DNA of 64,000 nucleotides from JAUIAI01 sp963732405 (GCA_963732405.1 CAVSZG010000001.1:1302001-1366000), one strand, 5' to 3'. Positions 46,035 to 56,166 are shown, counted from the stretch's first letter. The notes: a model not told the origin generated them from the letters alone. Program-made: numbers and translations.

Positions 46035-48374
46035 CTAGAACACCTGATTGCGCAGCCGCTCGGCGCTGCGCCGCCCCTGGGTGCCCGTGGCAATACCGCC
46101 CTCGGTCATGCCCACGCTGCGGATCCCCACGTCCGGCGTGGTCTCGCTCAGATAAATATCGTCGGCCACCTGGACCACGCCCGACGGTGGCTGCATCTGC
46201 ATGATCGGTACCTCTGCCAGCGCGGTCTGCATGTATTCCAGCCAGATCGGCAGGGCCAGTCCTCCGCCGGTTTCACGGTCACCGAGCTTGCGCGGCTGAT
46301 CGAATCCGACCCAGGCGGCGGCGGCAATCGAGGGTTGGTAACCGACGAACCAGGCATCGAATGAGTCGTTCGTCGTGCCTGTCTTGCCGGCGATATCGGG
46401 CCGGTTCAAGGCCTTGGCCCGCGTGGCGGTGCCTCGGCGCACGACATCGCGCAGCATCGAGTCCATGATGTAGGCGTTGCGTGGATCGATGGATCGATTG
46501 GCCTCGTCGCCAGACATCCGGGGTCTGGCCTTCGCAACGACATTGCCGTTGGCGTCGGTGATGTGCGAGATCAGGTAGGGATCGACCCGGAAGCCCCCGT
46601 TGGCAAAGGTGGAAATCCCGCTGACCATCTGCAAGGGCGTGACCACCCCGGCACCCAGGCCAAGGGTCAGCACTGGCGGTTGCTGGGCCGGATCGAAGCC
46701 GAATCGCGAAACGTAGTCGCGCGCAAATCGGGCACCGATCTTCTGCATGATGCGGATCGACACCAGATTCTTGGACCGTGCCATGCCTGTGCGCATGGTC
46801 ATCGGGCCGTCGAAACGACCGTCGAAGTTCTTGGGTTCCCACAGTTGCGGACCGGTCACCGTATCCTCATCGATGATCGAGATCGGCGCATCGTTGATCA
46901 CCGTGGAGGTCATGAAGCCGCGGTCCAGAGCGGCCGAATAGACAAAGGGCTTGAAGCTGGAGCCGGGTTGGCGCCAGGCCTGGGTCACCCGGTTGAACTT
47001 GTTACGCTCGAAGTCGAATCCGCCGACCAGTGCCCGTATCGATCCATCGACCGTGTTCAGGGCGACAAAAGCGGCCTGAACGTCGGGCAACTGCGTGATC
47101 GCCCAGCCATTGGGTCGTTCGATGATCCGGATCAGCGCACCCGGGGTGATCCGCAAGGCTGCTGGCGCCTTGGCACCCATGGATTCGGCGACCAGCTTCA
47201 GGCCTTCGCCGGCGATCCGTTCCGGTTCGCCGCCGCGACTGACCGACACCGAATTCTTGTCGACTGCAACCACCACCGCCGCTATCAGGCCGTCGCGATC
47301 ACCGGCCTGGGCAACTGCCTCGGCAATCTGGTCATTGGCGGCGACGCGATCCGTGTCCAGCTCGATCCGTTGTTCCGGCCCGCGAAAACCCGTTCGCTCG
47401 TCATACTCGATCACGCCATTGCGGATCGCCCGCTGCGCGGCAGCCTGATCCTTGGTGCGCATGGTGGTGTAGACCTGCAAGCCCGCAGAATAGGCGTTAT
47501 CGCCATACAGGTCATAGACCAGCCGACGCGCCAGCTCGCTCACATAGGGCGCGTTCTCGGTCAGATTATTGGTGGATCTGGCGTAGACCAGCGCTTGTTC
47601 GGCCGATTCATCATGGGTTGCCTGATTGATGAAGCCGTTCTCGAGCATGCGGCGCAGGATGTAGCGCTGGCGCTCCTTGGCGCGGATCGGGTTGACCAGT
47701 GGATTGAAGCTCGATGGGGCCTTGGGCAGGCCGGCGAGCATCGCCGCCTCGGCGATGCTCGACTCATCAAGCGTCTTGTTGAAATAGGTCTGCGCGGCCG
47801 CTTCGAATCCGTAGGCTCGTTTTCCCAGAAAGATCTGGTTCAGATAGAGCTCGAAGATCTGCTCCTTGGACATTGCGCTCTCGATGCGCAAGGCCAGCAG
47901 CACTTCGGTGAGCTTGCGTGAATAGGTGCGCTCGTTGGTCAGGAAGAACTCGCGGGCCAACTGCATGGTGATGGTGCTGCTGCCCTGGGCAATGCCGCCC
48001 GATCGCAGGTTGGCCACGGCCGCACGCGCCACACCGATCAGGTCGACCCCGCGATGTTCGAAGAAGCGGGCATCCTCGGCGGCCAGAATGGCCTGTTTGA
48101 TCGTGTCGGGTGCCTGATCGAATCGCACGAACTGGCGCCGCTCTTCGCCAAATTCGCCGATCAGTTCGTGATCCACCGAGTAGATCCGCAGCGGCATCCG
48201 CGGGTGGTAGTCGAGCATCGAATCGATGGGTGGCAGCCGGTCATTGACCAGGGACACGGCGATCAGGCCGGCCAGCGCCGTCGATACCAGCAAGAACAAG
48301 GGCAGGCCGACCAACCAGCCGAGCAGCCGCACGGCCGATATTCCGGACTGGCCAGGGCGTTGGTTTTCCTTCAC
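46035..48374 (-). CDS. mrcA: penicillin-binding protein 1A (bifunctional transglycosylase/transpeptidase)
   Basis: PBP1A (about 779 residues from GTG 48374) polymerises and crosslinks peptidoglycan. One N-terminal membrane helix (LLGWLVGLPLFLLVSTALAGLIAVSLV) is followed by the GT51 transglycosylase with its catalytic EDARFFEHRGVD motif. The transpeptidase domain has PGSSFKPF (SxxK), SKN and KTGTTND. The frame stays open upstream to 48719, but those residues are not conserved, so the GTG at the conserved VKENQRP boundary is my choice. Confidence 0.95.
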   Translation of the reverse strand: MKENQRPGQSGISAVRLLGWLVGLPLFLLVSTALAGLIAVSLVNDRLPPIDSMLDYHPRMPLRIYSVDHELIGEFGEERRQFVRFDQAPDTIKQAILAAEDARFFEHRGVDLIGVARAAVANLRSGGIAQGSSTITMQLAREFFLTNERTYSRKLTEVLLALRIESAMSKEQIFELYLNQIFLGKRAYGFEAAAQTYFNKTLDESSIAEAAMLAGLPKAPSSFNPLVNPIRAKERQRYILRRMLENGFINQATHDESAEQALVYARSTNNLTENAPYVSELARRLVYDLYGDNAYSAGLQVYTTMRTKDQAAAQRAIRNGVIEYDERTGFRGPEQRIELDTDRVAANDQIAEAVAQAGDRDGLIAAVVVAVDKNSVSVSRGGEPERIAGEGLKLVAESMGAKAPAALRITPGALIRIIERPNGWAITQLPDVQAAFVALNTVDGSIRALVGGFDFERNKFNRVTQAWRQPGSSFKPFVYSAALDRGFMTSTVINDAPISIIDEDTVTGPQLWEPKNFDGRFDGPMTMRTGMARSKNLVSIRIMQKIGARFARDYVSRFGFDPAQQPPVLTLGLGAGVVTPLQMVSGISTFANGGFRVDPYLISHITDANGNVVAKARPRMSGDEANRSIDPRNAYIMDSMLRDVVRRGTATRAKALNRPDIAGKTGTTNDSFDAWFVGYQPSIAAAAWVGFDQPRKLGDRETGGGLALPIWLEYMQTALAEVPIMQMQPPSGVVQVADDIYLSETTPDVGIRSVGMTEGGIATGTQGRRSAERLRNQVF

Positions 48375-48909
48375 GAGTTCTGATCCGTGCGCCCGGGGGC
48401 GCGATGAGTTGATTGGGACGCGGCGGACTCGCGCGCTTGAGGCAAAGACACGACAACATGGCGCAGAACCGGCTGCGCAACAAAGCATACCCGCCGTTCG
48501 GTCGCCCGGAAATGCCGTCACGGCCATCCGTTGCGGTCCGACGGCAACAAACCGGTCGACGGCCCTGGGGGCAACCGAATACTGGGCGCCAGCCAGGCAG
48601 GTTGGCGTTCCGCCTCCTGGCGCCGTCTGTGGTCGGTCGGTCGTCATTATAGAAAGTTCACGGCCTTGCCGCGAATGATCTCCAGATGGCTGGCAGGCGG
48701 GGGCTGAATCGCCGTTCATCGGCTCCAGCCGGCCATTCGATCCGGACGATTCATGAATGGTCTGCTGGCAGGGATGGACGGCATGTCACGGTGGCGGGCG
48801 CAGCCACAGATTCATTGTCGGTGCGCCAGACCGATCGCTACGATCGACTTGACTCATCGGCACTCGTTTCAAGCCCTTCCCGAACAAAATTTTTTGGTGC
48901 GAGGTTGCA
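48375..48909. promoter_or_regulatory. 535-base divergent region between mrcA and pilM
   Basis: On the minus strand a consensus TATAAT lies at 48651-48646 with a weak TTCGCG 18 bases upstream. It would give mrcA a leader of about 265 bases. Towards pilM there is a TTGACT near 48849 without a matching -10 box, and an AT-rich stretch at 48889-48896. CGATCG-CTA-CGATCG near 48832-48846 is a small dyad. I see no credible gene in the interval. Confidence 0.5.
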
Positions 48910-49992
48910 TTGGCGCTTTCCTTATCAGGACTGATTGGCAGAAAACTGCCCCCGCTTGTCGGGATCGATCTCAGCTCGTCCAGTGTCAAGCTGGTCGAAC
49001 TGGGCCGTGGTGTACGCGCGCCGATGCGCCTCGAGCGCTATGCGATCGAACCGATCGAACGTGGCGCAATTGTCGATGGTGCCATCGAGAAGCCGGAAGT
49101 GGTTTCCGAAGCGCTGCGCAAGGCGATCAAGAAGGCGAACATCAAGATCAAGGACGTCGCCCTCGCCCTGCCCACCGCAGCAGTGATCACCAAGAAGATC
49201 ATGCTGCCGGCGGACCTGCGCGAGGAAGACTACGAAGTCCAGGTCGAAAGTGAAGCGAGTCAATACATTCCCTTTCCGATCGACGAGGTGAATCTGGACT
49301 TCCAGATTCTCGGCGTGAACGAAAACTCGCCGGATGAAGTCGATGTCCTGCTGGCCGCCTCGCGCAAGGAAAAGGTCGACGATCGCGTGGCGATCGCCGA
49401 GATGGCCGGTGTCAAGCCAGTCATCGTCGATGTCGAACCGTATGCGGTGCGCACGACCATCGATCATGTCATCTCCTTCCTGCCCAATGGTGGACAAGGT
49501 CAGATCATTGCGGTGATCGTGGTCGGTCAGAACGCCACTTACGCGACCATCGTGCTGAACGGCCAGACCATCTTCGAACGCGAGCAGGCACTGGGCGGCA
49601 ATCAGCTCACCCAGGACATCGTGCGGATGTACGGCATCACTTACGAAGAAGCCGAGATCAAGAAGCGCACCGGCGATCTGCCCGACACCTACGCCGATGA
49701 TCTGCTCAAACCCTTTGTGGAGCAGGGGGCGACCGACATCAGCCGCGCGCTTCAGTTCTTCTTCACCTCGACGCCGTATTCGCGCGTCGACCAGATCTAT
49801 CTGGCGGGCGGAACGTCGGTGATCCCGGGGCTGGTTGAGGCGGTTGCCGATCGAACCCAGGTGCCGACCGATCTGGTCGCGCCGTTTCAGGGTATGGAAG
49901 TGGCCGAGTCGATTCGCGAAAAACAGCTGCGGGTCGATGCGCCGTCACTTCTGGTGGCGGCCGGACTGGCCATGCGGAGGTTCGACACATGA
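48910..49992 (+). CDS. pilM: type IV pilus assembly protein PilM
   Basis: PilM (360 residues, TTG start after GAGG) is an actin-like cytoplasmic ATP-binding protein that recruits PilN. The phosphate-1 motif VGIDLSSSSVKLVEL is near residue 17, and the late YLAGGTSVIPGLVEAVADRT is the adenosine motif. It opens the alignment subcomplex operon pilMNOPQ and overlaps pilN by 4 bases. Confidence 0.94.
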   Translation: MALSLSGLIGRKLPPLVGIDLSSSSVKLVELGRGVRAPMRLERYAIEPIERGAIVDGAIEKPEVVSEALRKAIKKANIKIKDVALALPTAAVITKKIMLPADLREEDYEVQVESEASQYIPFPIDEVNLDFQILGVNENSPDEVDVLLAASRKEKVDDRVAIAEMAGVKPVIVDVEPYAVRTTIDHVISFLPNGGQGQIIAVIVVGQNATYATIVLNGQTIFEREQALGGNQLTQDIVRMYGITYEEAEIKKRTGDLPDTYADDLLKPFVEQGATDISRALQFFFTSTPYSRVDQIYLAGGTSVIPGLVEAVADRTQVPTDLVAPFQGMEVAESIREKQLRVDAPSLLVAAGLAMRRFDT

Positions 49993-50621
49993 TTCGCATC
50001 AATTTGCTGCCGCATCGCGAGATCCGGCGTGAGAAGCGCAAAAAGGACTTTCTGGGCATGGGCGGCGCCGTGGCCATCGCCGGCGCGTTGACCGCCCTGG
50101 CGGTCGGCTTCGGTATCACCTCGAAGATCGACGCGCAGAACGAACGCAACCAGTACATCGTCGCCAAGAACGCGGAACTCGATTCCCAGATCAAGGAGAT
50201 CGCCACGCTCGAGGCCGAGATCAAATCGCTCAAGGCCAGGCAGCAGTCGGTCGAAAGTCTGCAGAGCGATCGGACGATCCCGGTGCATCTGTTCGACGAG
50301 CTGGTCAAGCATGTGCCTGAAGGCGTGTTCCTGGTGTCGATGAAGCAGAAGGATGAACGGGTCACGATGGTCGGCCAGGCACAGACCAATGAGCGGATCG
50401 CCGAGTTCCTGCGCAATCTGGCCACCGGCTCGCAGTGGCTGGAGCGCCCTGACCTGAACGAGATCAAGGCCATCGACGTGACCGGACGCGGTCGAGATCC
50501 GAAGGAAGTCAGGCGGCTGTTCGAGTTCACGCTCAATGCGCTGCTCAAGTCCCCGTCAGCCGTCGACGGGTCAGCCAACGCATCGGCTCCGGGCGCACCC
50601 GGCAAGCTGGCGCGCCAGTAA
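49989..50621 (+). CDS. pilN: type IV pilus assembly protein PilN
   Basis: PilN (210 residues) is an inner-membrane protein. Its first residues IRINLLPHRE are the cytoplasmic peptide that PilM binds. A single membrane helix lies near residues 25-45, followed by a coiled coil (KNAELDSQIKEIATLEAEIKSLKARQQ) and a periplasmic ferredoxin-like domain that pairs with PilO. Translation is coupled to pilM by an ATGA overlap. Confidence 0.95.
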   Translation: MIRINLLPHREIRREKRKKDFLGMGGAVAIAGALTALAVGFGITSKIDAQNERNQYIVAKNAELDSQIKEIATLEAEIKSLKARQQSVESLQSDRTIPVHLFDELVKHVPEGVFLVSMKQKDERVTMVGQAQTNERIAEFLRNLATGSQWLERPDLNEIKAIDVTGRGRDPKEVRRLFEFTLNALLKSPSAVDGSANASAPGAPGKLARQ

Positions 50622-50639
50622 CGGATCGGAGAGCACAAG

Positions 50640-51293
50640 ATGAAACTGGATTTGGCTGCGGTTCGCGGCGAATTCGAGGGATTGCAGGGCAAGCATCCCG
50701 GTCTCTGGCCGGTGACGCCCAAAGTAGGCTTGCTGCTGGGTCTGTTCGCACTGATCTGCTTTCTGGCCTGGATGTTCTATTGGCGCGGGCTGATCGAAAC
50801 AGTGGATCTGGCCGAGCAGCGCGAGGTGCAGTTGCGTGCCGAGTTCACCGAAAAAATGACCAAGGCGGTGAATCTTCCGGTGCTGCGTCAGCAGAAGATC
50901 GAGGTTGCACAGTATGTGTCGGTGCTCGAGAAGCAGTTGCCCAGCAAGGCGGAGATGGATGCGCTGTTGTCCGACATCAACCAGGCAGGCGTGGGTCGGG
51001 GGCTGCAGTTCGAACTGTTCCGCCCGGGCAAGGTGGCGGTCAAGGATTACTACGCCGAACTGCCGATCAATGTCCGTCTGGTCGGTGGCTATCACGAGCT
51101 TGGTCATTTCGCCAGTGATGTCGCCAATCTGCCGCGCATCGTCACGCTGAACGATGTCGAACTGAAGCGTAATGAGAAGTCGGGTGATCTCGAACTGCTG
51201 GCGATCGCCAAGACCTATCGCTACCTGGATCCGGAAGAGCTCGCCGAGCAGGAACGGGAGCGTAAGAAAGCCGCCAAGGGAGGTCGGAAATGA
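50640..51293 (+). CDS. pilO: type IV pilus assembly protein PilO
   Basis: PilO (217 residues) forms heterodimers with PilN in the periplasm. One membrane helix near residues 26-45 (VGLLLGLFALICFLAWMFYW) is followed by a short coiled coil and the typical QLPSKAEMDALLSDINQAGVGRGLQFELFRPG and YHELGHFASDVANLPRIV segments. The charged Lys-rich tail overlaps the pilP start by 4 bases. Confidence 0.95.
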   Translation: MKLDLAAVRGEFEGLQGKHPGLWPVTPKVGLLLGLFALICFLAWMFYWRGLIETVDLAEQREVQLRAEFTEKMTKAVNLPVLRQQKIEVAQYVSVLEKQLPSKAEMDALLSDINQAGVGRGLQFELFRPGKVAVKDYYAELPINVRLVGGYHELGHFASDVANLPRIVTLNDVELKRNEKSGDLELLAIAKTYRYLDPEELAEQERERKKAAKGGRK

Positions 51294-51880
51294 AAACGCC
51301 CCGAATGACATCGGGTGATGGCCACAGTCTGACCGCACAGCGGCAGCCTGTCCTGATGCGGGCCAGCCTGCTTTGCATGGCCATGGGCTTCGTGCTCGCC
51401 GGTTGTGATGCCAGGCTCAACGAGATCGATGTCTGGATGGACGAGACGCGCGCCAGCGCGCGGCCGATCAAGATCCAGCTCGAGGAGCCCAAACGATTCG
51501 AGCCGTTCTACTACCAGCTCGTCGAGGAGATTCAGCCCTTCTCGCCGGTCAAGCTGGCCTCTCTGCAGGACCCGATGCAGGTTCGGGCCAAGGGTGGACT
51601 GGCGCCCGACGTGAACCGACGGCGCGAGATTCTCGAGAACTTTCCACTCGAACAGATACAGATGGTCGGATTCATGCGCAGCCCGCGCTACAACACCGCG
51701 CTGCTGCAGGTGGATCGCACGATCTATCAGGCTCGGATCGGCGGTTATGCCGGTCAGAACTTCGGTGTGATTACAAACATTGGCGAGACGGAAGTCGCGC
51801 TGCGTGAACTGGTGCAAGACGCAACGGGTGACTGGGTCGAACGCGAAACGGTACTCAAGTTGCAGGAGAGTGGAAAATGA
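51290..51880 (+). CDS. pilP: type IV pilus assembly lipoprotein PilP
   Basis: PilP (196 residues) is an inner-membrane lipoprotein bridging PilNO and the secretin PilQ. The lipobox is VLAGC with Cys39; a shorter start at ATG 51356 would give a more usual signal peptide. The secretin-interacting beta domain is recognisable from FPLEQIQMVGFM to RIGGYAGQNFGVITNIGETEVALREL. ATGA overlaps link it to pilO and pilQ. Confidence 0.94.
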   Translation: MKTPRMTSGDGHSLTAQRQPVLMRASLLCMAMGFVLAGCDARLNEIDVWMDETRASARPIKIQLEEPKRFEPFYYQLVEEIQPFSPVKLASLQDPMQVRAKGGLAPDVNRRREILENFPLEQIQMVGFMRSPRYNTALLQVDRTIYQARIGGYAGQNFGVITNIGETEVALRELVQDATGDWVERETVLKLQESGK

Positions 51881-54204
51881 CGGTTGGCTCAAACAAGTTC
51901 GTCAGGTTTACGCAGGCAGCCCGCGTCACGGCGGTGGCTGCGGTCTGGACCATGGGCGCCATGCGGATCCAGATGGGGCGCCTGTCGGCAGGCTGGTCCT
52001 TGCCGCAATCGGTCTGCGCCATTGCGCTGATTTCCGGCCTGTCTGCGGCCGGCCAGGCCCAGGCCCAGAGCAATGCGATCGAAAGCATTTCGACCGCCAG
52101 CCGCGGCGACACCAGCTATATGCGGATCCGGATGGCCGAGCCGCTGGTGACCGTGCCCCCGAGCTTCACCATTAACAATCCACCGCGCATCGCATTCGAC
52201 TTCGCGCAGACCGAGAACCGTTCACCCCGGGAATCGACCGAGCTGGAACAGGGCGAGGTGCGCGGCGTCAACGTGGTCACGGCCGGCAGCCGCTCGCGCG
52301 TGGTGCTCAGTCTGAAGCGACAGATGCAGTACAAGACCGAGATCGAGGGCAATGACCTGATCGTCACGCTGGATCCGGCAACGGCCAAGGTGGACGGTCC
52401 GGCTCCCGCCTCCAGCTATACGTTTGCGAAGGCCGCAGCGGCCAGGTCTGGTCATGCCTTGCGCGACATCGATTTTCGCCGGGGCAAGGGTGGCGAAGGC
52501 CGGATCGTCGTCGATATGTCCGACGGCGGGATCGGGGTCAACATCCGGCAACAGGGCAAGAAGCTGGTGGTCGACTTCCAGGGTACGACGGTTCCCGAGA
52601 ATCTGCGCCGGCTGCTCGATGTGGCCGATTTCGGCACGCCCGTGCGTACGGTGCGCGCGACCCAGCAGGGCGACAACGCCCAGTTGGTGATCGAGCCCAA
52701 CGGACTATGGGAACACAATGCCTACCAGAGCGATACCCAGTTCGTGGTCGAGGTCAAGCCGATTCAGGAAGACCCCAGCAGCCTGGCCCAGGGCACCCAG
52801 AAGGGCTATCTGGGCGAGCGACTGTCGCTCAATTTCCAGAATGTCGATGTGCGCGCCCTGCTGCAGGTCATCGCCGACTTCACCAATCTGAACATCGTGA
52901 CCAGCGATTCAGTCGCGGGCAATCTGACCCTGCGTCTTAAGGACGTGCCCTGGGACCAGGCGCTGGACATCATCATGCAGTCCAAGGGTCTGGACATGCG
53001 CAAGAACGGCAATGTGCTGCTCGTGGCACCTGCCGAGGAACTGGCCGCCAAGGAAAAACTCGAACTCGAGGCGCGTGCGCAAATTTCCGAGATCGAGCCG
53101 GTGCGCTCCGAGACCTTCCAGCTCAACTACCAGAAGGCCGATGAGTTGCAGGCCTTGCTGGCCAACGACAAGCAGAGCGTGTTGTCCAAGCGCGGTAGCG
53201 TGGTGATCGATGCGCGCACGAACAAGGTGTTCGTTCAGGATACGTCCGATCGCCTGGAAGCCGTTCGCCGGATGATCGCCCAGATCGATATCCCGGTGCG
53301 CCAGGTGTTGATCGAAGCCCGGGTGGTCGAGGCCGACGATCGTTTCTCGCGCAACCTGGGTGTCAAGCTGGGCTACAACGACCTTCGCTCGACGATCTAT
53401 CAGCAGCAGACCGTGCCTGACGGTCAGGGCGGTACGACGCAGGTCAATGTGCCCACCTATGGTGCCGGTCGGGATATCGGCAGCGGTTATGCATCGGTGG
53501 CGGGAAACCTGAGCGGCGTGGCGGACCTGTCCTCGCAAAACGGTGGTGCCGAAGCCGGCGGAGCCTCGGCTCAGGGTCTGGGCCGGCTGACCGCGCTGGA
53601 CAACACCAACTTCGTGAACCTGCCGGCAGCCGCCATCGCTGGCGCCTCGCCAGGGCAGTTCGCGATCAGCTTGTTCGGTTCCAGTCTGACCCGCTTCCTG
53701 AACCTGGAGCTGTCGGCGCTCGAAGCGGACCAGCGAGGCAAGGTGGTGTCCAGCCCGCGTGTGCTGACCGCCGACCAGAGCAAGGCGGTGATCGAGCAGG
53801 GTACCGAACTGCCGTATCAACAGGCCACCTCGAGTGGTGCCACCTCGGTGGCTTTCCGCAAGGCCAACCTGCGGCTGGAAGTCACGCCGCAGATCACGCC
53901 TGAAGGCAACGTGATTCTTGCTGTCGAGGTCAATCGCGACGCGGTCGGCCAGTTGACCACGGCCGGTTTTGCGATCGATACCCGTCGCGTGCAGACCCAG
54001 GTGCTGGTTGAAAACGGTGGCACCGTGGTGATCGGTGGCATCTACGAGCAGTTCGAGCGCAATCGTACCGCCAAGGTGCCGTTGCTGGGCGACATCCCGG
54101 TCCTGGGCTATCTGTTCCGCAACAACACCAAGACCAATGACCGCACCGAGTTGATGGTGTTCCTGACCCCGCGGGTCGTCACCGACACGACGCTCTCGCG
54201 TTAA
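51877..54204 (+). CDS. pilQ: type IV pilus secretin PilQ
   Basis: PilQ (775 residues) forms the outer-membrane pore for the pilus. After a signal region ending near GQAQAQS come AMIN domains (around residues 65-290), a secretin N-terminal domain (LNFQNVDVRALLQVIADFTNLNIV) and the secretin core. The closing VPLLGDIPVLGYLFRNNTKTNDRTELMVFLTPRVV is the secretin signature. A long Gly/Ser-rich insertion (GASAQGLGRLTALDNTN region) lies inside the secretin core. Confidence 0.96.
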   Translation: MTVGSNKFVRFTQAARVTAVAAVWTMGAMRIQMGRLSAGWSLPQSVCAIALISGLSAAGQAQAQSNAIESISTASRGDTSYMRIRMAEPLVTVPPSFTINNPPRIAFDFAQTENRSPRESTELEQGEVRGVNVVTAGSRSRVVLSLKRQMQYKTEIEGNDLIVTLDPATAKVDGPAPASSYTFAKAAAARSGHALRDIDFRRGKGGEGRIVVDMSDGGIGVNIRQQGKKLVVDFQGTTVPENLRRLLDVADFGTPVRTVRATQQGDNAQLVIEPNGLWEHNAYQSDTQFVVEVKPIQEDPSSLAQGTQKGYLGERLSLNFQNVDVRALLQVIADFTNLNIVTSDSVAGNLTLRLKDVPWDQALDIIMQSKGLDMRKNGNVLLVAPAEELAAKEKLELEARAQISEIEPVRSETFQLNYQKADELQALLANDKQSVLSKRGSVVIDARTNKVFVQDTSDRLEAVRRMIAQIDIPVRQVLIEARVVEADDRFSRNLGVKLGYNDLRSTIYQQQTVPDGQGGTTQVNVPTYGAGRDIGSGYASVAGNLSGVADLSSQNGGAEAGGASAQGLGRLTALDNTNFVNLPAAAIAGASPGQFAISLFGSSLTRFLNLELSALEADQRGKVVSSPRVLTADQSKAVIEQGTELPYQQATSSGATSVAFRKANLRLEVTPQITPEGNVILAVEVNRDAVGQLTTAGFAIDTRRVQTQVLVENGGTVVIGGIYEQFERNRTAKVPLLGDIPVLGYLFRNNTKTNDRTELMVFLTPRVVTDTTLSR

Positions 54205-54240
54205 TCGCTCCGCCCGAGAACCCATACGACGTAGGCAAAG

Positions 54241-56166
54241 ATGAAAACCATGATCCCACTTCAGAAAGCCTGGACCCGAGTCCTCGGATTCGTCTCGATG
54301 CTGCTCATTGCCGGCGCGCTGGGTGCGTGCAGCGGTGAGGGCGCCGGGGCCGGGGGTTCGGCCGCCTCGCCGACCGGTGCATCCAACGCGGCTTCGCTCA
54401 GTCTCATCACCGACGAAACCTCGCTGGGTACCGATGGCAAGAAAACGGCCACGATCACCGCGATCGTCAAGAGCTCGGACAATGTCGCGCTCAAATCGCA
54501 ACCGATCACCTTCTCGACTACCGACGCCGGCTCGACCCTGCAGGTACAGTCCAGCATCACCGATGTCTCGGGCAGTGCCACTGCCCAGTTGTCGATTGCC
54601 GATCGGTCGGTGCGCAACATTACCGTGCTCGCCCGCTCGGGTCAGATCGAGAACACGCTGGTGATTCCGGTCGCCGGTACGGTGTTGCAGATCAGTGGCT
54701 CCAATACCATCGTGTTCGACTCGCCCACGCAGTTCTCGCTGTCCCTGCGCGACTCGGGTGGTAATCCCGTGGCCAATGCACCCGTCACACTGACCTCGGT
54801 TGCCGGTAACCTGATCGAACCGGCATCGGTCACGACCGATGCCCAGGGTCAGGCATCGTTTTCGGTCACCGGTACCCGGTCGGGCAATGATTCGATCCAG
54901 GCCATGGCGCAGGGCGTGAGTTCCACCTTCCCCGCCGCCGTCTCGGCCAAGCAGCTCACCTTCGAGATGCCGCTGGCCGGTTCCAGCGACCTGCTGGTGA
55001 ATCAGGATCATAGGGTGCAGGTACGTCTGGTCGAAAGCGGCATTCCGCAGGCCGGCCAGAACATATCCTTCGCTTCGACCCGGGGCAGCTTCCAGGGGCC
55101 GGTGTCGGTGCAGACCGATGCCAGTGGCTTGGCCAGCACCACGATCCGTTCGTCGTCCTCGGGCTTTGGCACCCTGACCGCCACCGCGTCGGGCGGCACC
55201 ACGGTCAACCGGTCGATTGAATTCGTCTCCCGCGTGCCCGAAAGCATCAAGTTGCAGACCAGCCCGACGGTGGTTGGCGCGAACATCGATGTGAACGGGA
55301 CCAATGCGAGCCAGTTGATCGCCAAGGTTCGCGACCTCAACGACAATCCGGTCAAAGGGGTCCGGGTGAACTTCAGTGCCGATGCCGATCCGAGCAATGG
55401 CAAGATCGAACCCAGCTTCGCGCTCACCGATTCGCTCGGCGTGGCCACCGCGTCCTTCGTGGCCGGCTCCAATCCCACTGGTTCTGACGGCGTGGTGGTA
55501 CGGGCACGGATCAATGACGCGCCAACGATCACGGCGACGGCACCGGTGACCGTTTCCGAGCTCGAACTGTCGGTCCGGATCGGTACGGGCCAGAAGCTTG
55601 AGGAGCAGGGAACGACCATCTACAAGATGCCCTGGACGGCCATCGTTGCGGATTCGGCGCAGAACCCGGTGCCCAATGCCCTGGTGACGGTGTCGCTCAA
55701 CTCGCTGCGCTTTCGCAAGGCGGCCTGGCGCTACCCCGAGGATGGGGATTCCTGGATCATGGTGGATCCGAATGCCGACTTTTCCGCTCCCCTGGCGCCG
55801 CCCATCATCTGCGATTCGGAAGATATCAACCTGAATCGTCGACTGGATGCTGGCGAGGATCGTGACGGTGACAGCGAGCTGGATCCGGGCGCCCCGGCCA
55901 CGGTGTCGGTGATCAGTCCGAATTCCAGAACCGACACGGATGGCCTGGCCAACATCCAGATCACGTATCCAAAGAGTTACGGGGCCTTCGTCGAGGTCGA
56001 ACTGGTGGTGTCAATCACCACGGTCGAAGGGACCGAGTCGTCGGCCACCAAACAGTTCTGGCTTCCTCTGCTGGCCAATGACGTGCGGGATTCGTCGATC
56101 GCGCCGCCCGGCGTGAATCTGCAGGGACCGTTCGGCGAGCGCCAGGATTGTGCCGATCCACGCTGA
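54241..56166 (+). CDS. Ig-like (Big_1 type) repeat lipoprotein in the pil operon
   Basis: A 641-residue predicted lipoprotein (lipobox LGAC, Cys30) with a Gly/Ala/Ser linker, then four or five Ig-like modules of about 95 residues. Each has the bacterial Ig pattern of conserved NPVANAPVTL- or NPVKGVRVNF-like strands followed by TDAQGQASFSV- or TDSLGVATASF-like strands. Near the C-terminus an acidic DxDxDG-type stretch (residues 528-550, DINLNRRLDAGEDRDGDSEL) suggests calcium binding. It starts 36 bases after pilQ on the same strand and is followed by a strong terminator. I infer an outer-membrane or periplasmic accessory of the pilus machine; this is not shown by the sequence. Confidence 0.8.
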   Translation: MKTMIPLQKAWTRVLGFVSMLLIAGALGACSGEGAGAGGSAASPTGASNAASLSLITDETSLGTDGKKTATITAIVKSSDNVALKSQPITFSTTDAGSTLQVQSSITDVSGSATAQLSIADRSVRNITVLARSGQIENTLVIPVAGTVLQISGSNTIVFDSPTQFSLSLRDSGGNPVANAPVTLTSVAGNLIEPASVTTDAQGQASFSVTGTRSGNDSIQAMAQGVSSTFPAAVSAKQLTFEMPLAGSSDLLVNQDHRVQVRLVESGIPQAGQNISFASTRGSFQGPVSVQTDASGLASTTIRSSSSGFGTLTATASGGTTVNRSIEFVSRVPESIKLQTSPTVVGANIDVNGTNASQLIAKVRDLNDNPVKGVRVNFSADADPSNGKIEPSFALTDSLGVATASFVAGSNPTGSDGVVVRARINDAPTITATAPVTVSELELSVRIGTGQKLEEQGTTIYKMPWTAIVADSAQNPVPNALVTVSLNSLRFRKAAWRYPEDGDSWIMVDPNADFSAPLAPPIICDSEDINLNRRLDAGEDRDGDSELDPGAPATVSVISPNSRTDTDGLANIQITYPKSYGAFVEVELVVSITTVEGTESSATKQFWLPLLANDVRDSSIAPPGVNLQGPFGERQDCADPR

